DNA of 64,000 bases from Lepidodermella squamata (Eukaryota > Gastrotricha), in assembly GCA_047495785.1 (NCBI GenBank), contig JBLDXI010000003.1:3968001-4032000 (forward strand), read 5' to 3'. Positions 51,801 to 63,900 of this stretch are shown piece after piece; within the stretch, counting starts at the first letter, position 1, and every line of letters begins with the position of its first letter. Below the pieces are notes generated by a model. The model saw only the letters and a list, made by a program, of their open reading frames with translations, made no database searches and was not told where the DNA came from. The position numbers and the translations under genes are program-made.

Positions 51801-54208
51801 TAACACATGGCATTTGTACTCTTCATCTGGCGCCTCTAAAGAATCTGTTCCAGAGCAAAAACACGAGTAAGACTTGAAAATGTTGGCACTTTGTTGTCAT
51901 GCATTGCTTATGTTCAACAGTTCTTTACACGGCTTAGTAAGGCGAACTTTTCTACTCCTTCCTCTTCCAAAAGGTTTAACCATGCAACATATTCAGTAAG
52001 GAATTTATATTGGATGTTGTTTTTACAGGAGTGATCATGTCTTGCATGCTTCTATTCGATGGCAAATTGGAACCTGTTGAAATCTCGACTGTTCCTTGCA
52101 TTTGCGAATTCGGTGGTAGATGCTTAGCGAAACATGCCTTTCCCTTCACTGGACCTCAACGAGAAAACCTTATCGGCTTCTGGCCAATGGTTGAGTTGGA
52201 CCAAGTTTACGCTTGGTTTAATGAGCGCGTCTCTGGAATCCCTGCACATAGCATTTTCGGAGCAAGAATAAATTCGGTGACTAGGGGACCTTTTTTGGAT
52301 ATAGATTCTTTATTATTGGCCCGTGATGCTACTGGGAGAGGATATCCTATGACAACGACAAGGTCGATTCGATTCTCATCTGTTTTCTTTTTGTCTTTCT
52401 ATGTCTACCGCGAATATATTCTTGACTCATCGCCGATAGTAGAAACCTTTCCTCGGGGATTCATGGTTTCAATTTCTGGTAATTATGTATATTTGATGGC
52501 TAAAAACAGCAATGCAACTGTTCAAGTCGAGCTGCCAAATTATGGTACTCCGCGATGGGACTTCGTAGCATTTTCATGGAGCAATGAATCGAACCAAATA
52601 ATGTTTTACAACGAAACTGGTCACGTCACGTTGGAATCTACTTTGAAACTTGATTTCGATCACAAGCCTGTAAATTTGTCACTTGGTTTTCGAGCTTTAT
52701 CGGTCGAAGCTGCAGTCGCCTGTTTTACCCTCTACAACAAATCCTTAACATCAGAAGAAGTAGGTCTTATGCGATGCGTTTGTCAAACTTTCGGGAATTG
52801 CACCCTTCCCAAGCCTTATTTCGGTCCTAGAATTACTTCCTTAGCTTACTTCGCGACGCTAGATGACGAAACAGGTGAAGCAATGAGAATTCCCGGACCA
52901 TTTGGCGAAATGGGAAGCTATCCCATTTCGAACGAATCTCGGTCGCTTTTAATGATGAGAAGATTAGAACATTGGAGAGAGCTTACCATCGCATTTTATT
53001 TCTATAACGGTTTGGAGCGGAATACAGGCCACTTCAAAGTGATCACGGTTGAAGATGGGGATGAAAGCTACGCCTTCAACTACAACGCGAGTGAAAATGA
53101 TAAAGTTATTGGAGAACTTCAGGTGCTCTCGGAAACAATCAGTTATCCGTCAGATTTGGTGGAAGAAGATTGGAACTTTGTCGCATTTTCGATTGCTAAA
53201 AAAGATGGAAGTTTAAGGGTTTCTTTCATATCTGAGAATGGTTCCGTGTTATTGGAGAAAGAAATTAATCATTCTCCCCAGAATGGTAGCGACTGGTCAG
53301 CAAGTTACGGACCGCTCCAGTCAACCGATACACTTGCTTGCTTACTAATATATACCGCTGCGCTGAGCCCCGAAGAGATAGCTATGCTGAAATGTGTTTG
53401 CGAACGTAAGGGTCTCTGCTTAGAATCTTACCCACTCAATGGTCTCTCAGCCCAGACTGGGCCGAATTGCGATCCGGAAGGAACTCTAAATACCCTCTAT
53501 GGCACCTGTATGTGCAAAGATTGTTATAAGCACCGTCGATGCCAGACGAGGGATCCGATAAAATGCCTCCACAAAAGCCCGTGTTCGAAGAGTGGAACCG
53601 AATCAACGTATTACGACTTCGAAAACGAGCGCTTCGCATGTAATTGCTACCCCGGCTACGAGGGATCACTTTGTGACGTTGATGTAAAAGAATGCGACCT
53701 CAATGTTTGCAGCTCCGTTGGAACTCGGCTCTGTGAGAACCTTAACGGGTCTTTTATTTGTCACTGCCGGGATGGTTATTCTGGAATAAAGTGCGACATT
53801 GTCACCAGATTCGACTGCGAACTGGAGAAACCCTGCTTGAACAACGGTGTTTGTTGGCCGATTGATGCCAATTCGTATTATTGCGACTGTGAAGACGAAA
53901 GATATTGGGGGGGAAATTGTGAGATCGATCTTTACTCAGAGCTATGCCAACCCAAATTTGGATATATCACGACTAGTTACTGCGACACGACTCACGAATG
54001 TTCAATTGTTTGTGACGACGATGACGAAAAGGATCATAAAATGGTGCCCCTGTGTACATGCCGGGATAACTGTTTATCCTCAAACGCAGCCATGGAAAAT
54101 CTTAATAGCTCATCTGGCAACAGCATAACGATCCCAATAGGCTATCTTTTTATATTACTTTTGACTTGCCTCTCTAGAATAATGACGGATTTAATATTTT
54201 ATCGCTAA
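48806..54208 (+). CDS. Secreted or GPI-anchored protein with six LamG-like modules and EGF repeats, copy 1
   Basis: Exons 48806-49356, 49410-49471, 49534-51302, 51364-51866, 51921-51973 and 52029-54208; about 1705 residues. A signal peptide (MMQLVVLLTVVFLCEG) is followed by six ConA/LamG-like modules. Each opens with a Gly-Pro element and mostly GFWPL (YEGPAFDDLVAYWPLD, YQGPMPENLIGFWPLV, YFGPRPAELFGYIGL, RRGPFSDKLLAMWPLD, FTGPQRENLIGFWPMV, YFGPRITSLAYFATL). Several close with a pattern like ACVMLF..EI..L.C.C. An EGF domain follows module 3 (51195-51302) and four EGF-like repeats follow module 6 (about 53550-53940). One of these has a calcium-binding-type start (DVKECDLNVC). The protein ends in a hydrophobic segment (IPIGYLFILLLTCL), suggesting a GPI anchor or membrane helix. 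Many N-glycosylation sites. The donor after exon 5 (GTTTAA) is weak. Confidence 0.85.
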
Positions 54209-54251
54209 AAAATATGTAAAAAATCCAGCTTAAATTTCAGAATCTTTACTA
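54209..54251 (+). other. 43-nt gap between the two LamG/EGF genes, with an acceptor-like site
   Basis: AAATTTCAG ends 11 nt before the ATG of the second gene. No polyadenylation hexamer is seen in the gap. It looks like a splice or trans-splice acceptor. Confidence 0.5.
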
Positions 54252-57200
54252 ATGGGAAACCAGTTGCATTTGAGTGTTTTTAAGATGACTTACCTGTTGG
54301 TGGTCCCATTTTTTCTCTTCTACGGGAAATTGTATGCTGAATTCGTGTATCAAGGGCCGAGGTTTGAGGATCTCGTCGCCTTTTGGCCTCTAGACGAGCA
54401 ATCTCTCGATAACCCCATCTACTACAACGATTCAAGACTTGTAAAAACCGGCTCGCAAAAGTCTCGGTTAAGCTCATTGCCGGGCCCGTACGGAAAGCCG
54501 AACTCGAGCTACGAGAATAATAACACTTCTCCTACACAGTTTATCGGAAAGTTGAACTTGACCGATCCGAAAGAGGAATGGACAGTCTCTTATTTCCTAT
54601 ATCAGAATTATATGAAAACTGTTAAGAAAAAATGCGCGACATTGTATTTTCTAACTGGCAGAAAATACAGTGTTCAATCGAAATATTGTCATGAGCCTAA
54701 CGGTTCAAATTACCGTTTGGGGCTGAACCGCTTCAACAATTGGATATTTCACGCCGATACACATCGCAATGGTGAATTTCTACAATCATTATCAGTGTCT
54801 GGACTGGCGATTCCATCGGAATTCAGCGTTTCCAGGTGAGTTGAAGATGAAGCAGGCCAAGACTGGCTGATGCTTGGTTCTCAAAAATAACAGTCTTCGT
54901 TTTTCATAGCGCAGCCGATGTTGGTACGACAACGCCGCAGTTTGCATTCGGAGGTTTGCATCCAGGTAAATTAAAATTCAAGGTTGTCCATCAGCTGTTT
55001 TATAACTATTTTCATCGTTATAGGTGACCGAATGGCATGTGTCATGCTATTCAAAGCGATTCTTAGTCCTGCTGAAATCTCCAAACTGGCATGTGTTTGC
55101 CGTGGTAGAGGCACATGTCAAGACTTAACAGTTCCATATCGCGGCCCAAAGCCGGACAGTTTGCTTGGATTTTGGCCGCTAATTGAACTCTCACAACGGT
55201 ATCCCTGCTGCAATGAAATCAGCACAGGACAGCCCTCCAACATCTCAGCTGAACGATGGGTAGTAAAGGATGCCCAAGGTCCTTTCTTGACTCCGAACGT
55301 CTTGCTGCCTGTGCCGTATTCTGTCGAAATTTCTCCAGTCATAACGCATCCCGTGAATTTTACGTCGAAACAAAACTTCACGATCTCATTTTACCTGTAT
55401 CGAGGCACGTTGGAAGCGCGAAGAATAAATTCAACAGTTATTGCTATGTCCGATGTTGGATCTATAAGTGTTGCGAACCAGACAATCGAATTTCGCTTCA
55501 AAAAGCGGCGCGCCACATTTAAACATCTACCGAATGCACCATGGAGCTTTCAAGCATTCTGCTACGACGCACAGAGAAAGCGGCTAAGTTTATTCAACGA
55601 AACACACCTCGTGAGTAGCAAGAGTCTTGAATTAGGATTCGAAGGACTATTGAGTTTCGGATTGGGAAGTATTTTGAAAGAAAAGTCTCATCCGAGGGAC
55701 ATTGCTGTGGCTTGTTTTAGCATTCACCAGGCGATGCTGAATCTATCAGAAATAGCCACGCTTCGATGGGCTTGCCAATTTGCTGGTACTCGAGGATTGA
55801 GACAACCTTATTTTGGCCCTCGTCCTGACGCACTTACTGGCTACCTTGGATTCGATGAGAATGGCCCTGAAAATCTGCTGGCAGGCGACTCTTCAATGAA
55901 TCTTGTCGGCGGTGGCGAAAACGTTAAATATGATACCGAGGTAGGACCTTTCGGTGATTATGAAGTGTCTCTCAAGCAGAAAACGACGCTTGATTATCAT
56001 TTGAATGAATCCTTGGCGGAACACTTGGAATACAAAACCGATAAAAATGACGCCACGCTATCGTTTTACTTTTTTCGCCCGCTCAAAGACTTGATATTGC
56101 CTAGAAATACCCTCGCTTCGTACAATGGTCCGCAATTTACCATCATTATTGAGTGCGACAATAACTACCGGTTGCATCTCATTATTACCGATAGGATTGA
56201 AAATGAGTCTATTGCCAACTTGACATGGCCTACTAAACCCATTCAGAAGGACTGGAACTTCATTGCTGCAACGATTTCTTTCAACCAAACCAATTCAGTT
56301 GCTACCTTGGTATCGGAGGTTGGTAAAGTTATTAAAGCTGTACAGTTCGATTCATCATCAGCTGCAAATACCGCGCGATCTGAGGATTCGACGTTGAGCA
56401 TCAGGCCAACAGTTCAGTTCAGATGTCTTTTTCTTTATCAAGCCGCTTTAAAGCCTGAGGAGATCGGTCACTTGCATTGTGTTTGCAGACGCAAAGGCAT
56501 GTGCTACAACGCAAGTCCACTTAACGGCATTCCTCAAGTAACGAATATTCCATGTTTAAAGAATAATACGAAGGTAATCGGACCTAACTTTTGTACGTGT
56601 CGCCTGCCCTATCTGGGGCGAATATGTGCGAAACAAATTTTATTCGATTGCGAGCGCGAAGCACCGTGTTATCGAGGCTATTGCGAGGGCAGAGGAGTAA
56701 CTGGTTACGATTGTCAGTGTGATGCCGGTTTCACTGGTGAAAACTGTACCGTAAGAGTATCCTTTCAGGATTCATCACAGTTTAGTGTAGCCCAATCTCT
56801 TTTATTATTTAGGAAGCTGTGACAAGGGTAGGCCCTTTCGCTGATAAATTGTTAGCGATGCTGCCGTTGGACAAAGAATATGAGCTGCAGCCTAAATTTT
56901 CGAATGGGGTGAAAATTGCTTCCATCAACAAATATGCCGTGATCAGCAGTCAGCCAGGACCATTCGGCGCTCCTTTCTCCAGTTATGAACTCATCGCCAA
57001 CAATGATACAATCGACAACAACTTCATAGCAGATTACCACATACCAAATATCGGCGATAATGAGGCTACCTTTGCCGTCTTCTTGGCAGGCTCCACCGGA
57101 CAGAACCTGTCGCAGTGTACAGGCCTCTTCTTCAAATATCAGTATTCAAACGGTTCGATTGTTCAGGGTAAAGGCATGGGATACTGCATTTCAAAGGCAT

Positions 57201-59637
57201 TTTGGAGGTTCCGAGCTATGGTGTATGATAAAGAGACCAATTATTGGAATGTCTATTCCCCATCGGGAGTCAACGTCGCCAACCCCGATTTGTAAGAAAT
57301 AATAATTCCTAGTGACGTTAACATTTCAAAAATTATTTTTCAGCCCATTGCAAAACAATCTGTCTGCGATGAACCTTAAGATTTTTCGATTAGGAGACCA
57401 TTCAATGCTTCCAGCCGAAATGCTTCAAGTTAAAACGATCCGAGGTAAAAATATTTTATACCTTGCAATCGCCTGCTCATTTTAATCTAAAAGGCATTCG
57501 AATCGCATGCGTCACAATATTCGAAGGTAAACTTAGTCCAGCTGAAATATCGAAAGTCCCGTGTTTCTGCAAGTACGCCAGTAGTGAATGTCCTATCACC
57601 AGCACTTTCCCTTATCTGGGACCAAGTGCGCGGCATCTTAGCGGCTTCTGGCCTTTGATTGAGCTAGATGGTATCAGCAATTGGCTCAATGAGCGAATTT
57701 ACGGAATTATAGAAACAAGCAGCATTTACGCCCAAAGGTTTAGAGCAGCGACAATGGGGCCTTTATATAGGTTAGGCATGGAATTGATTTCTCCTTATGC
57801 TGCTACAGATGAGTATCCTATAACGACAAGTAGAAGCGTCTGGTTTTCGCCAGCATTCACGGTCTCATTTTACTACCACCAAGCCGCTTATCTACCAGAT
57901 TCAAGCATCGCTGAAACTCACCCTGTTGGATTTGTTATCAAACTTATATCGGGATGCATTTACTTGAGGAGCAAGCTTACCGGACAAAGTGTTCAACTTA
58001 CTACTATGCCTAATGAATACCCATTCTGGTACTTTGTGGCATTCTCCTACTCAGATCAGCAACTGACTGTTTACAACGAGACAGGCTTTGCAACAAACGT
58101 GGTGCCGTCTAGCTCGTTCAGTCTTTATTTTGACCACGGTTATCCAGTGAATTTGTCACTAGGTTATCGCGCCACCAACGGTGAGGCCGCACTGACTTGT
58201 TTCACTTTATACAACACAACGCTAAGCCCAAAAGATATCGCTCTCCAGCGATGTGTTTGTCAAACAATCGGCAACTGCAAGTTACCTTATCCCTATTTTG
58301 GCCCGAGAGCTTCAGCCCTCGTCTACTTTTCAACGCTTGAAGACCAAACGAATGACACTTTGACAATTGTCGGGCCTTTCGGTCAAGTCGCAAATTATCC
58401 TGTACTGAGCTCAGCCCAGCCAATATTTGCTAACTTGAGCAAAATGCTTTCTCTGACTGTGGCCTTGTACTTTTTCGTCAGCAAAGAGGCGCAATTCGGG
58501 TCTTTCAACTTGCTAACAGTCAACGGCTCTAACGGAAGTTATAGCTTGAACTACAAGGGTGGGTCTAATTCGATTGGAGTTGAAGTGAAGGATACGGCCA
58601 GCGTTGAGTACCCAGCCGACTACCATGTCGAAGGCGATTGGAATTTTCTCTCATTTTCAGTGGCGATGGATAAGCGCGGGTCGACGATTTCTTTGTCATC
58701 TGAAAATGGGACAGTTATGGTGACGAAACGTGTGTCACATCGAACGGCTGGCTCCAGCAATTGGTCAATAACTTACGGCCCTTTGAGTCAGAATGACACC
58801 ATGACATGTCTTTTAATCTTCTCTGCAACTCTGACTCCCGAAGAAATTGCGGTTATGCAATGCGTTTGCGAACGTAAGGGTCTCTGTTATGATGCTTCTC
58901 CATTGAATGGTCCACCAACTTCACCTGGCCGGTATTGCGATCCTGTAGGTACTTTAACCAGCCTTAATGGATATTGTCAGTGTCGGCCGTGTTACCAAGG
59001 CCATCGATGTGCTTTGAAAGATCCGGAGAAGTGCCTAGAGAAGAGCCCTTGTTCACAGCAAGGGACCAAATCCCAGGATTACGACTATGAGACTGAAAGA
59101 TATGTGTGCGAGTGCTATCCTGGTTATGAAGGATCGCTTTGTGAAAAGGATGTCAATGAATGCGAGATTTTCAATGCTTGCAACCAGGTTGGCACAAGAT
59201 TCTGTGAGAATTTAATCGGATCCTACACCTGCCACTGTCGACCAGGCTACTCCGGGGGCAATTGTGAAATCAAGGAAATTTACGATTGCGATCTTGAGAA
59301 ACCCTGTTTGAACAACGGTACTTGTTGGCCAATGGGTACTGATTCGTACTACTGCGACTGTGAGGACGAGCGATTTTGGGGTGAAAATTGCGAAATTGAT
59401 CTCTATTCAAAGTTATGTTACCCGAAATTCGGGCACCTTACGGGCCATTACTGCGAGGTGCAAGATGAATGCTCAATCACGTGTGACGATGACTCTGAAG
59501 AGGACCACAAGATGATTGCCCTTTGCGAATGCCGCGGAGCTTGCTTTGCTGTTATGGAAACCGCCCATGGACATCATCTGCGGATAAATAACCTCGACAT
59601 TCTAATAGCCACATTAAGCGTTGCTGTTTTTATTTGA
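54252..59637 (+). CDS. Secreted or GPI-anchored protein with six LamG-like modules and EGF repeats, copy 2
   Basis: Exons 54252-54835, 54910-54965, 55024-56750, 56813-57291, 57344-57444 and 57494-59637; about 1696 residues. It is a tandem paralogue of copy 1: same module order, same intron phases (2,1,0,2,1), and the same EGF positions (after module 3 at about 56640-56750, four more at about 59030-59400). The signal peptide is probably read from the second Met (MTYLLVVPFFLFYGKLYA). Module openings include YQGPRFEDLVAFWPLD, YRGPKPDSLLGFWPLI, VGPFADKLLAMLPLD and YLGPSARHLSGFWPLI. EGFs include DVNECEIFNAC and CHCRPGYSGGNCE. The C terminus is hydrophobic (LDILIATLSVAVFI) and short, which favours GPI anchoring. 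It likely acts in extracellular matrix or cell adhesion (inference). AATAAA at 59643, just after the stop. Confidence 0.86.
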
Positions 59638-59875
59638 TGGAGAATAAAAATAAAGAGTCGCCTTAAGTATATTTCTCGGTATTGTTATTCATTTAAATGT
59701 GTCCTCGTAATATTTCTAATGAATGTGTCTGCACGCGATACCTGAATTAGCTTAATTCCTCCGCAGCGATTTCCAATCGATTTTTCAGCAATCTCTGCAG
59801 CCGTGATTTCTTGCTCGTTTCAGTATCAAAACATTCGGAGCGTATAAACTATTTACAGACAGAGATCACACGAGA
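59638..59875 (+). terminator. 3' UTR and polyadenylation signals of LamG/EGF copy 2
   Basis: AATAAA at 59643 and a second, overlapping AAATAAAG immediately downstream. The rest is unremarkable. Confidence 0.6.
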
Positions 59876-60043
59876 TACAGGGTGGCCAAAAAAAGCCGCA
59901 GAAAGCAAATGTGATGCGCATCATTTTAATGAGGAGTTTCATTGGCAAAAGAATGTTTGAAATTCTTCAACTTCTGAAATTCCTCATTACCTAAATTGAT
60001 GTGCATCAAATTCGCCTGCTACGGCTTTTTTGGCCACCCTGTA
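59876..60043. mobile_element. Fold-back MITE, Tc1/mariner type
   Basis: About 168 bp. The ends are TACAGGGTGGCCAAAAAA and, in reverse complement, the same sequence apart from one extra A. The two arms pair along most of their length (internal GTGATGCGCATCA matched by TGATGTGCATCA), giving a near-complete hairpin. TA at both ends agrees with a mariner target duplication. The 18-bp type end is a known mariner-like terminus (general knowledge). Confidence 0.85.
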
Positions 60044-60126
60044 TACATCGAACCTTGAAATTATTGTTTTTAGACGGTTAGAAAGTAAATTTTGGTAACC
60101 GCATGCCCTGAAATATTCGAAAAATA

Positions 60127-60957
60127 TGTACCGTAAGGCGGTCTTACTTCGGACAAAAACGTGTTTTTGGGGCTTAGTTTTTCGAGGTGAACGAATTTTT
60201 TGACGGGCTTTATGTCAAAAGATGCGCCTTGAAAAACTGCATATTCTAGAATCAACTCCGGTAAGCAAATAATTTTTCCCGTACAGGTATTAAAGGAAAA
60301 CTGGTCCGGCTAACTTCGGACACAACTGGGGTAACTTCGGACAGCTCAATGTGAATATTTAGATTGGGGTCAAAGTTCACATTAAAGCGAGATAAATTTT
60401 GTGAGCAGATTTAAGAAAAAAAACTTAAAAAAAAAAAACCAAAATGCATGATGAGGGATTCGAACCCTCAACATTGAATTGTGCTCCCAACGCAGCTTAG
60501 TGCTGTTCTCAATGAAATATGGAGTTTAACAAATGTCAAGGTCAATTGACATCTTTTTGAATTTCCCGTAGTTTGAAGCTGCCCGAACTTACCCGGGACA
60601 AAATTTATTTTCTAAAGTATTTCCTGATCAAAATTTTCGTTAAAAATTGGTTTGAACATGACAGCATTACTAAATCGATGGTGCTCTATCTTTTCCGCTT
60701 CTCTCCAGCAAAAAATACCTACCTGGTGAAAAGTTAGCAATTTTGGGTCGCGGAACATGACTGCCAAGAAGTTGGACTATTCTTCACATACTTATCTGTT
60801 TTCAATGTTTCTGGTGTCATTTGAAAGCCAAGACTCAGGGCTATCTTTTGCAATTTGAACGGTCTCTATATTCACCGGGGTTGAGGAGAAATTCCAGTTC
60901 AAAGTCAAAAGTGTCCGAAGTTAGACCGCCTTACGGTACGTTGAAATTGTGTGATCG
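60127..60957. mobile_element. Non-autonomous TIR element (about 830 bp)
   Basis: The ends are mirror-symmetric: GTACCGTAAGGCGGTCTTAC, then TTCGGAC on the left, and the reverse complement with one change on the right (GTGTCCGAAG...TTACGGTAC). TA dinucleotides flank the CCGTAAGG ends. The interior has further ACTTCGGAC copies (about 60310-60340) and no transposase ORF. A tRNA-like segment lies at about 60448-60515. Confidence 0.8.
60448..60515 (-). pseudogene. tRNA-like segment with a perfect T arm, inside the TIR element
   Basis: Read on the minus strand, GAGGG-TTCGAAT-CCCTC is a perfect T stem-loop (B box), followed by ATCATGC. No matching 5' acceptor strand or standard D arm is present, so it is a relic or a mimic. 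Confidence 0.4.
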
Positions 60958-63900
60958 ACCAATTCTGGAAAAAATAAGGCTTTAAACTGTAGGTAATCTC
61001 TCATTTTTCCTTCATCTCCGCTAATAGCTCACGTTCTCGTTCTGTCATCTCTCTAGCGTCTTGGTATATTATTTTTTTCGTCATACATTTCATCGTACAT
61101 AAACAAATTTGAATAGCACCAGGTGCAACCAGTGTAATTGCTTTTGTATATATACTGTATCAACTTAATAACATGGGTTGAGAGAAATATTTTACTCACG
61201 TTCCGGAGCCCAAGTTTTCGTTTTTTTTATCATCAAATTCCTTGCCAAAAACAGCTGATAGGTATTACGTGGAGCGAATTTCATTAATTTTATGCCCTTG
61301 TCTCAGCGAGAAGTTGAGATTATTAAACGGCGGGCCCATTTTCTCGGTCTCATTCATAAAACGATTGAATCGCGGAAACTTCGGGTTCGACTTATTGTGC
61401 GGAGAAGTCGAGCATGTCGGCATATATTGGTCTCTCTTAGCTGATTTAATGGCTGATAGCTGAATCAATCGCGCTACCAATAACGAAGATGCGTTGGCGA
61501 CAAAAGTAGACGACGCGATAGTCGTGTCACTGCGGTTTTGCGCTTCTGCGATATAATGTAGGCGATAGGCGGCAATGAGAGAGATATGACAATGAAAGGA
61601 TTCGGCGCACTCGCGAGCTGCGCATTTTCACACCCTGAGCCGCACAGCGTTTTTACGTGCAATAAAATTCTGCGCCATGCGTGTCGGCCGGGCGGCTGGC
61701 TACTTATGAAAATTTCCGCGCGCCTTTTACAATAATAATATACTTGCGGCGCCGCGCATCGCCATTTCGAGTCTTCATTTGTCAAACTAAACTATCTATA
61801 AATATCAATATAATATATTTTTATATTATATGTAGCCGTGAAAAGGCAGCGGCAAAAGCGGCCCGCGATAATATTATTATTGCGAAACACAAGAAAACGC
61901 TGTCGTTGTTCGCTGTAATATAGCGGTTTTCGGTACTATATTTTTATAATGTGGTTGTATTACGGCTTTATAGCCAGTAGAAGAAGCAGCTATTACGGCT
62001 ATTATAAATCGCAATAAAACATTATATAACAGTAAACATCAGCTTTTCGACTCGCCGCACCCGCGCTCAGCGTGCTCATCTTCTCTGTGCCATCGTCGTC
62101 GTCGTCGTCGTCGTCGTCGTCTTCGCTGCCGCTGCCGCCGCCGCCACTGCTGTGCTTCTGCTCGCTCGTCTTAAGTCGCGCAGCGCCGGTCGCCGAATAA
62201 TAATACAGCGTGCGCGCGCAGTTCCGCTATCTGCTCGGCCCCTGCTTTCCGCCCGCGTTGTCTCTGCGCTCGCCGTTGTTCGCGGCTGCGCTTGATCAGC
62301 GGCCGATATACAGCTGCGGCTACGACGAAGGAAGACTACGGCGACGTCGGCAAAATAGCCTCTCCAATCATGTATATTATAATATTATTCGATTCGGCTC
62401 ATAGTTTAAGCTGCACGGCGATGCGCAACACACGTCGCGCAGGCATTTTCGATTACGATTAGTATAAAAATAATAATTTGGCCAAGTAGCTTCGCGGAAA
62501 CAGCTAACCGGCCCCGGCCAGCTAAATCGATCAGCTACAAAGTCGGCAGCAATTTAGCTTTTATATCTTTAATTACCTGCCTCGATTTTGACCAGTTATT
62601 TCAACCCGATAGCGACACGCGCGCATACTTTCACGGCGCCTGGATGTCAAATAACTTGATTTTTTTCGATGCACTAGCACTTACGTTAATCATGTACCGG
62701 CGCGCTATTTCTCGCATCATCCTCATCATCATCAAGTTTTGCGCGCAGCTAGTCGCGGATGACTTATTTCGCGCGCGAGTAAATCGTAGCCTATATCGAT
62801 AAATGCGCGCCGCGTTATTATTGTCATGGGTAGACCGAGCAGATAAATACTCACACTCATTAGGTATAAATTAATGTCAACCTGTCGCCTGCTCGATGGC
62901 GGCGCTTTGCTTTGCGGAAAAGGAATGCCGCGAAAACTGCACTAAAGCAACTTATCATAACGATATCGATTTTTAATTTCACTTTACTCTTCGCCATGTT
63001 CCTGTAAAAAAATTCAATTTTACCATATACATTTTGCAGTAAACAGATTGAATATTTACCCAGCTTTACGTTAATACGTTATATATTTCCCCTACCCAAT
63101 TCGTCATATCCATTTTGTCGTTCCCATTCGAGTTTACGTCGCACCGATGACTTTTCTTCTTATTATTGATATACAGAATAGTTGCATTCCTTATGGTGGT
63201 TATACATATGCGCACTGGCTCCATTGTCTCTACTGGGAATTTCGAACATAATTTTTAAAACTTGTCCCTACGCTGGCGAAGAACTGCTTCTTTTATACTG
63301 ATGAGCGCTTCCGCATCCAGGCGTGCATATCGGCGGATTACACAGTATATGGTCGCAATATTAATACAATATTATAATGATGCGAGCCATCACTTTGGCA
63401 GCGGGGATGCGCTCTAGTAGCGCCCGCTGTTCTCGAAATGGCTCTGATTTATATGCCAGTCGTGGGACGGGCGGCGGACGATGAGCTAGTGACGCGCGTT
63501 TTTACATTTCTGCGCGCATGCGACTCGATAAAAATTTGGAGCTGTGGTGACATTTTTCGGCCGTTTTGTCTATGAGCGCGCGCACTTTTTACTGCTGTCT
63601 TTGATTTTTCCTCTTCTTCTCTTCTCTGGTTTATTATCATTTAAGCGGCGGAATTTGCGCGCCAAACAGCGGGCGGCGCCCATCGCCGAATTTCACGGGC
63701 CGAAATTTCGTATGCTGGCGATGCGCTTGAGTAATAAAGTTTACTCGCGCGACACTGAGTGTTGTTGTAAAGATAATTATTATTAAGCTATTTGTTTGCG
63801 CTTTTCATGTCGAGCCGCAAGTGAAGAACAGCCGCGCGCAGATCTCAGGAGTTGAATTTCGCCGGTACTTGGCTGCTGGCGAGGACTAGTGGCTGATACT

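Noticed and set aside
51133-51870. 245-codon ORF across an intron of LamG/EGF copy 1
   Set aside because: Its first part is an out-of-frame reading of the EGF exon; only the part from 51364 is coding, as exon 4.
61474-61785. 103-codon minus-strand ORF
   Set aside because: Biased Arg/Ser/Pro composition from CG-rich DNA, with no conserved features.
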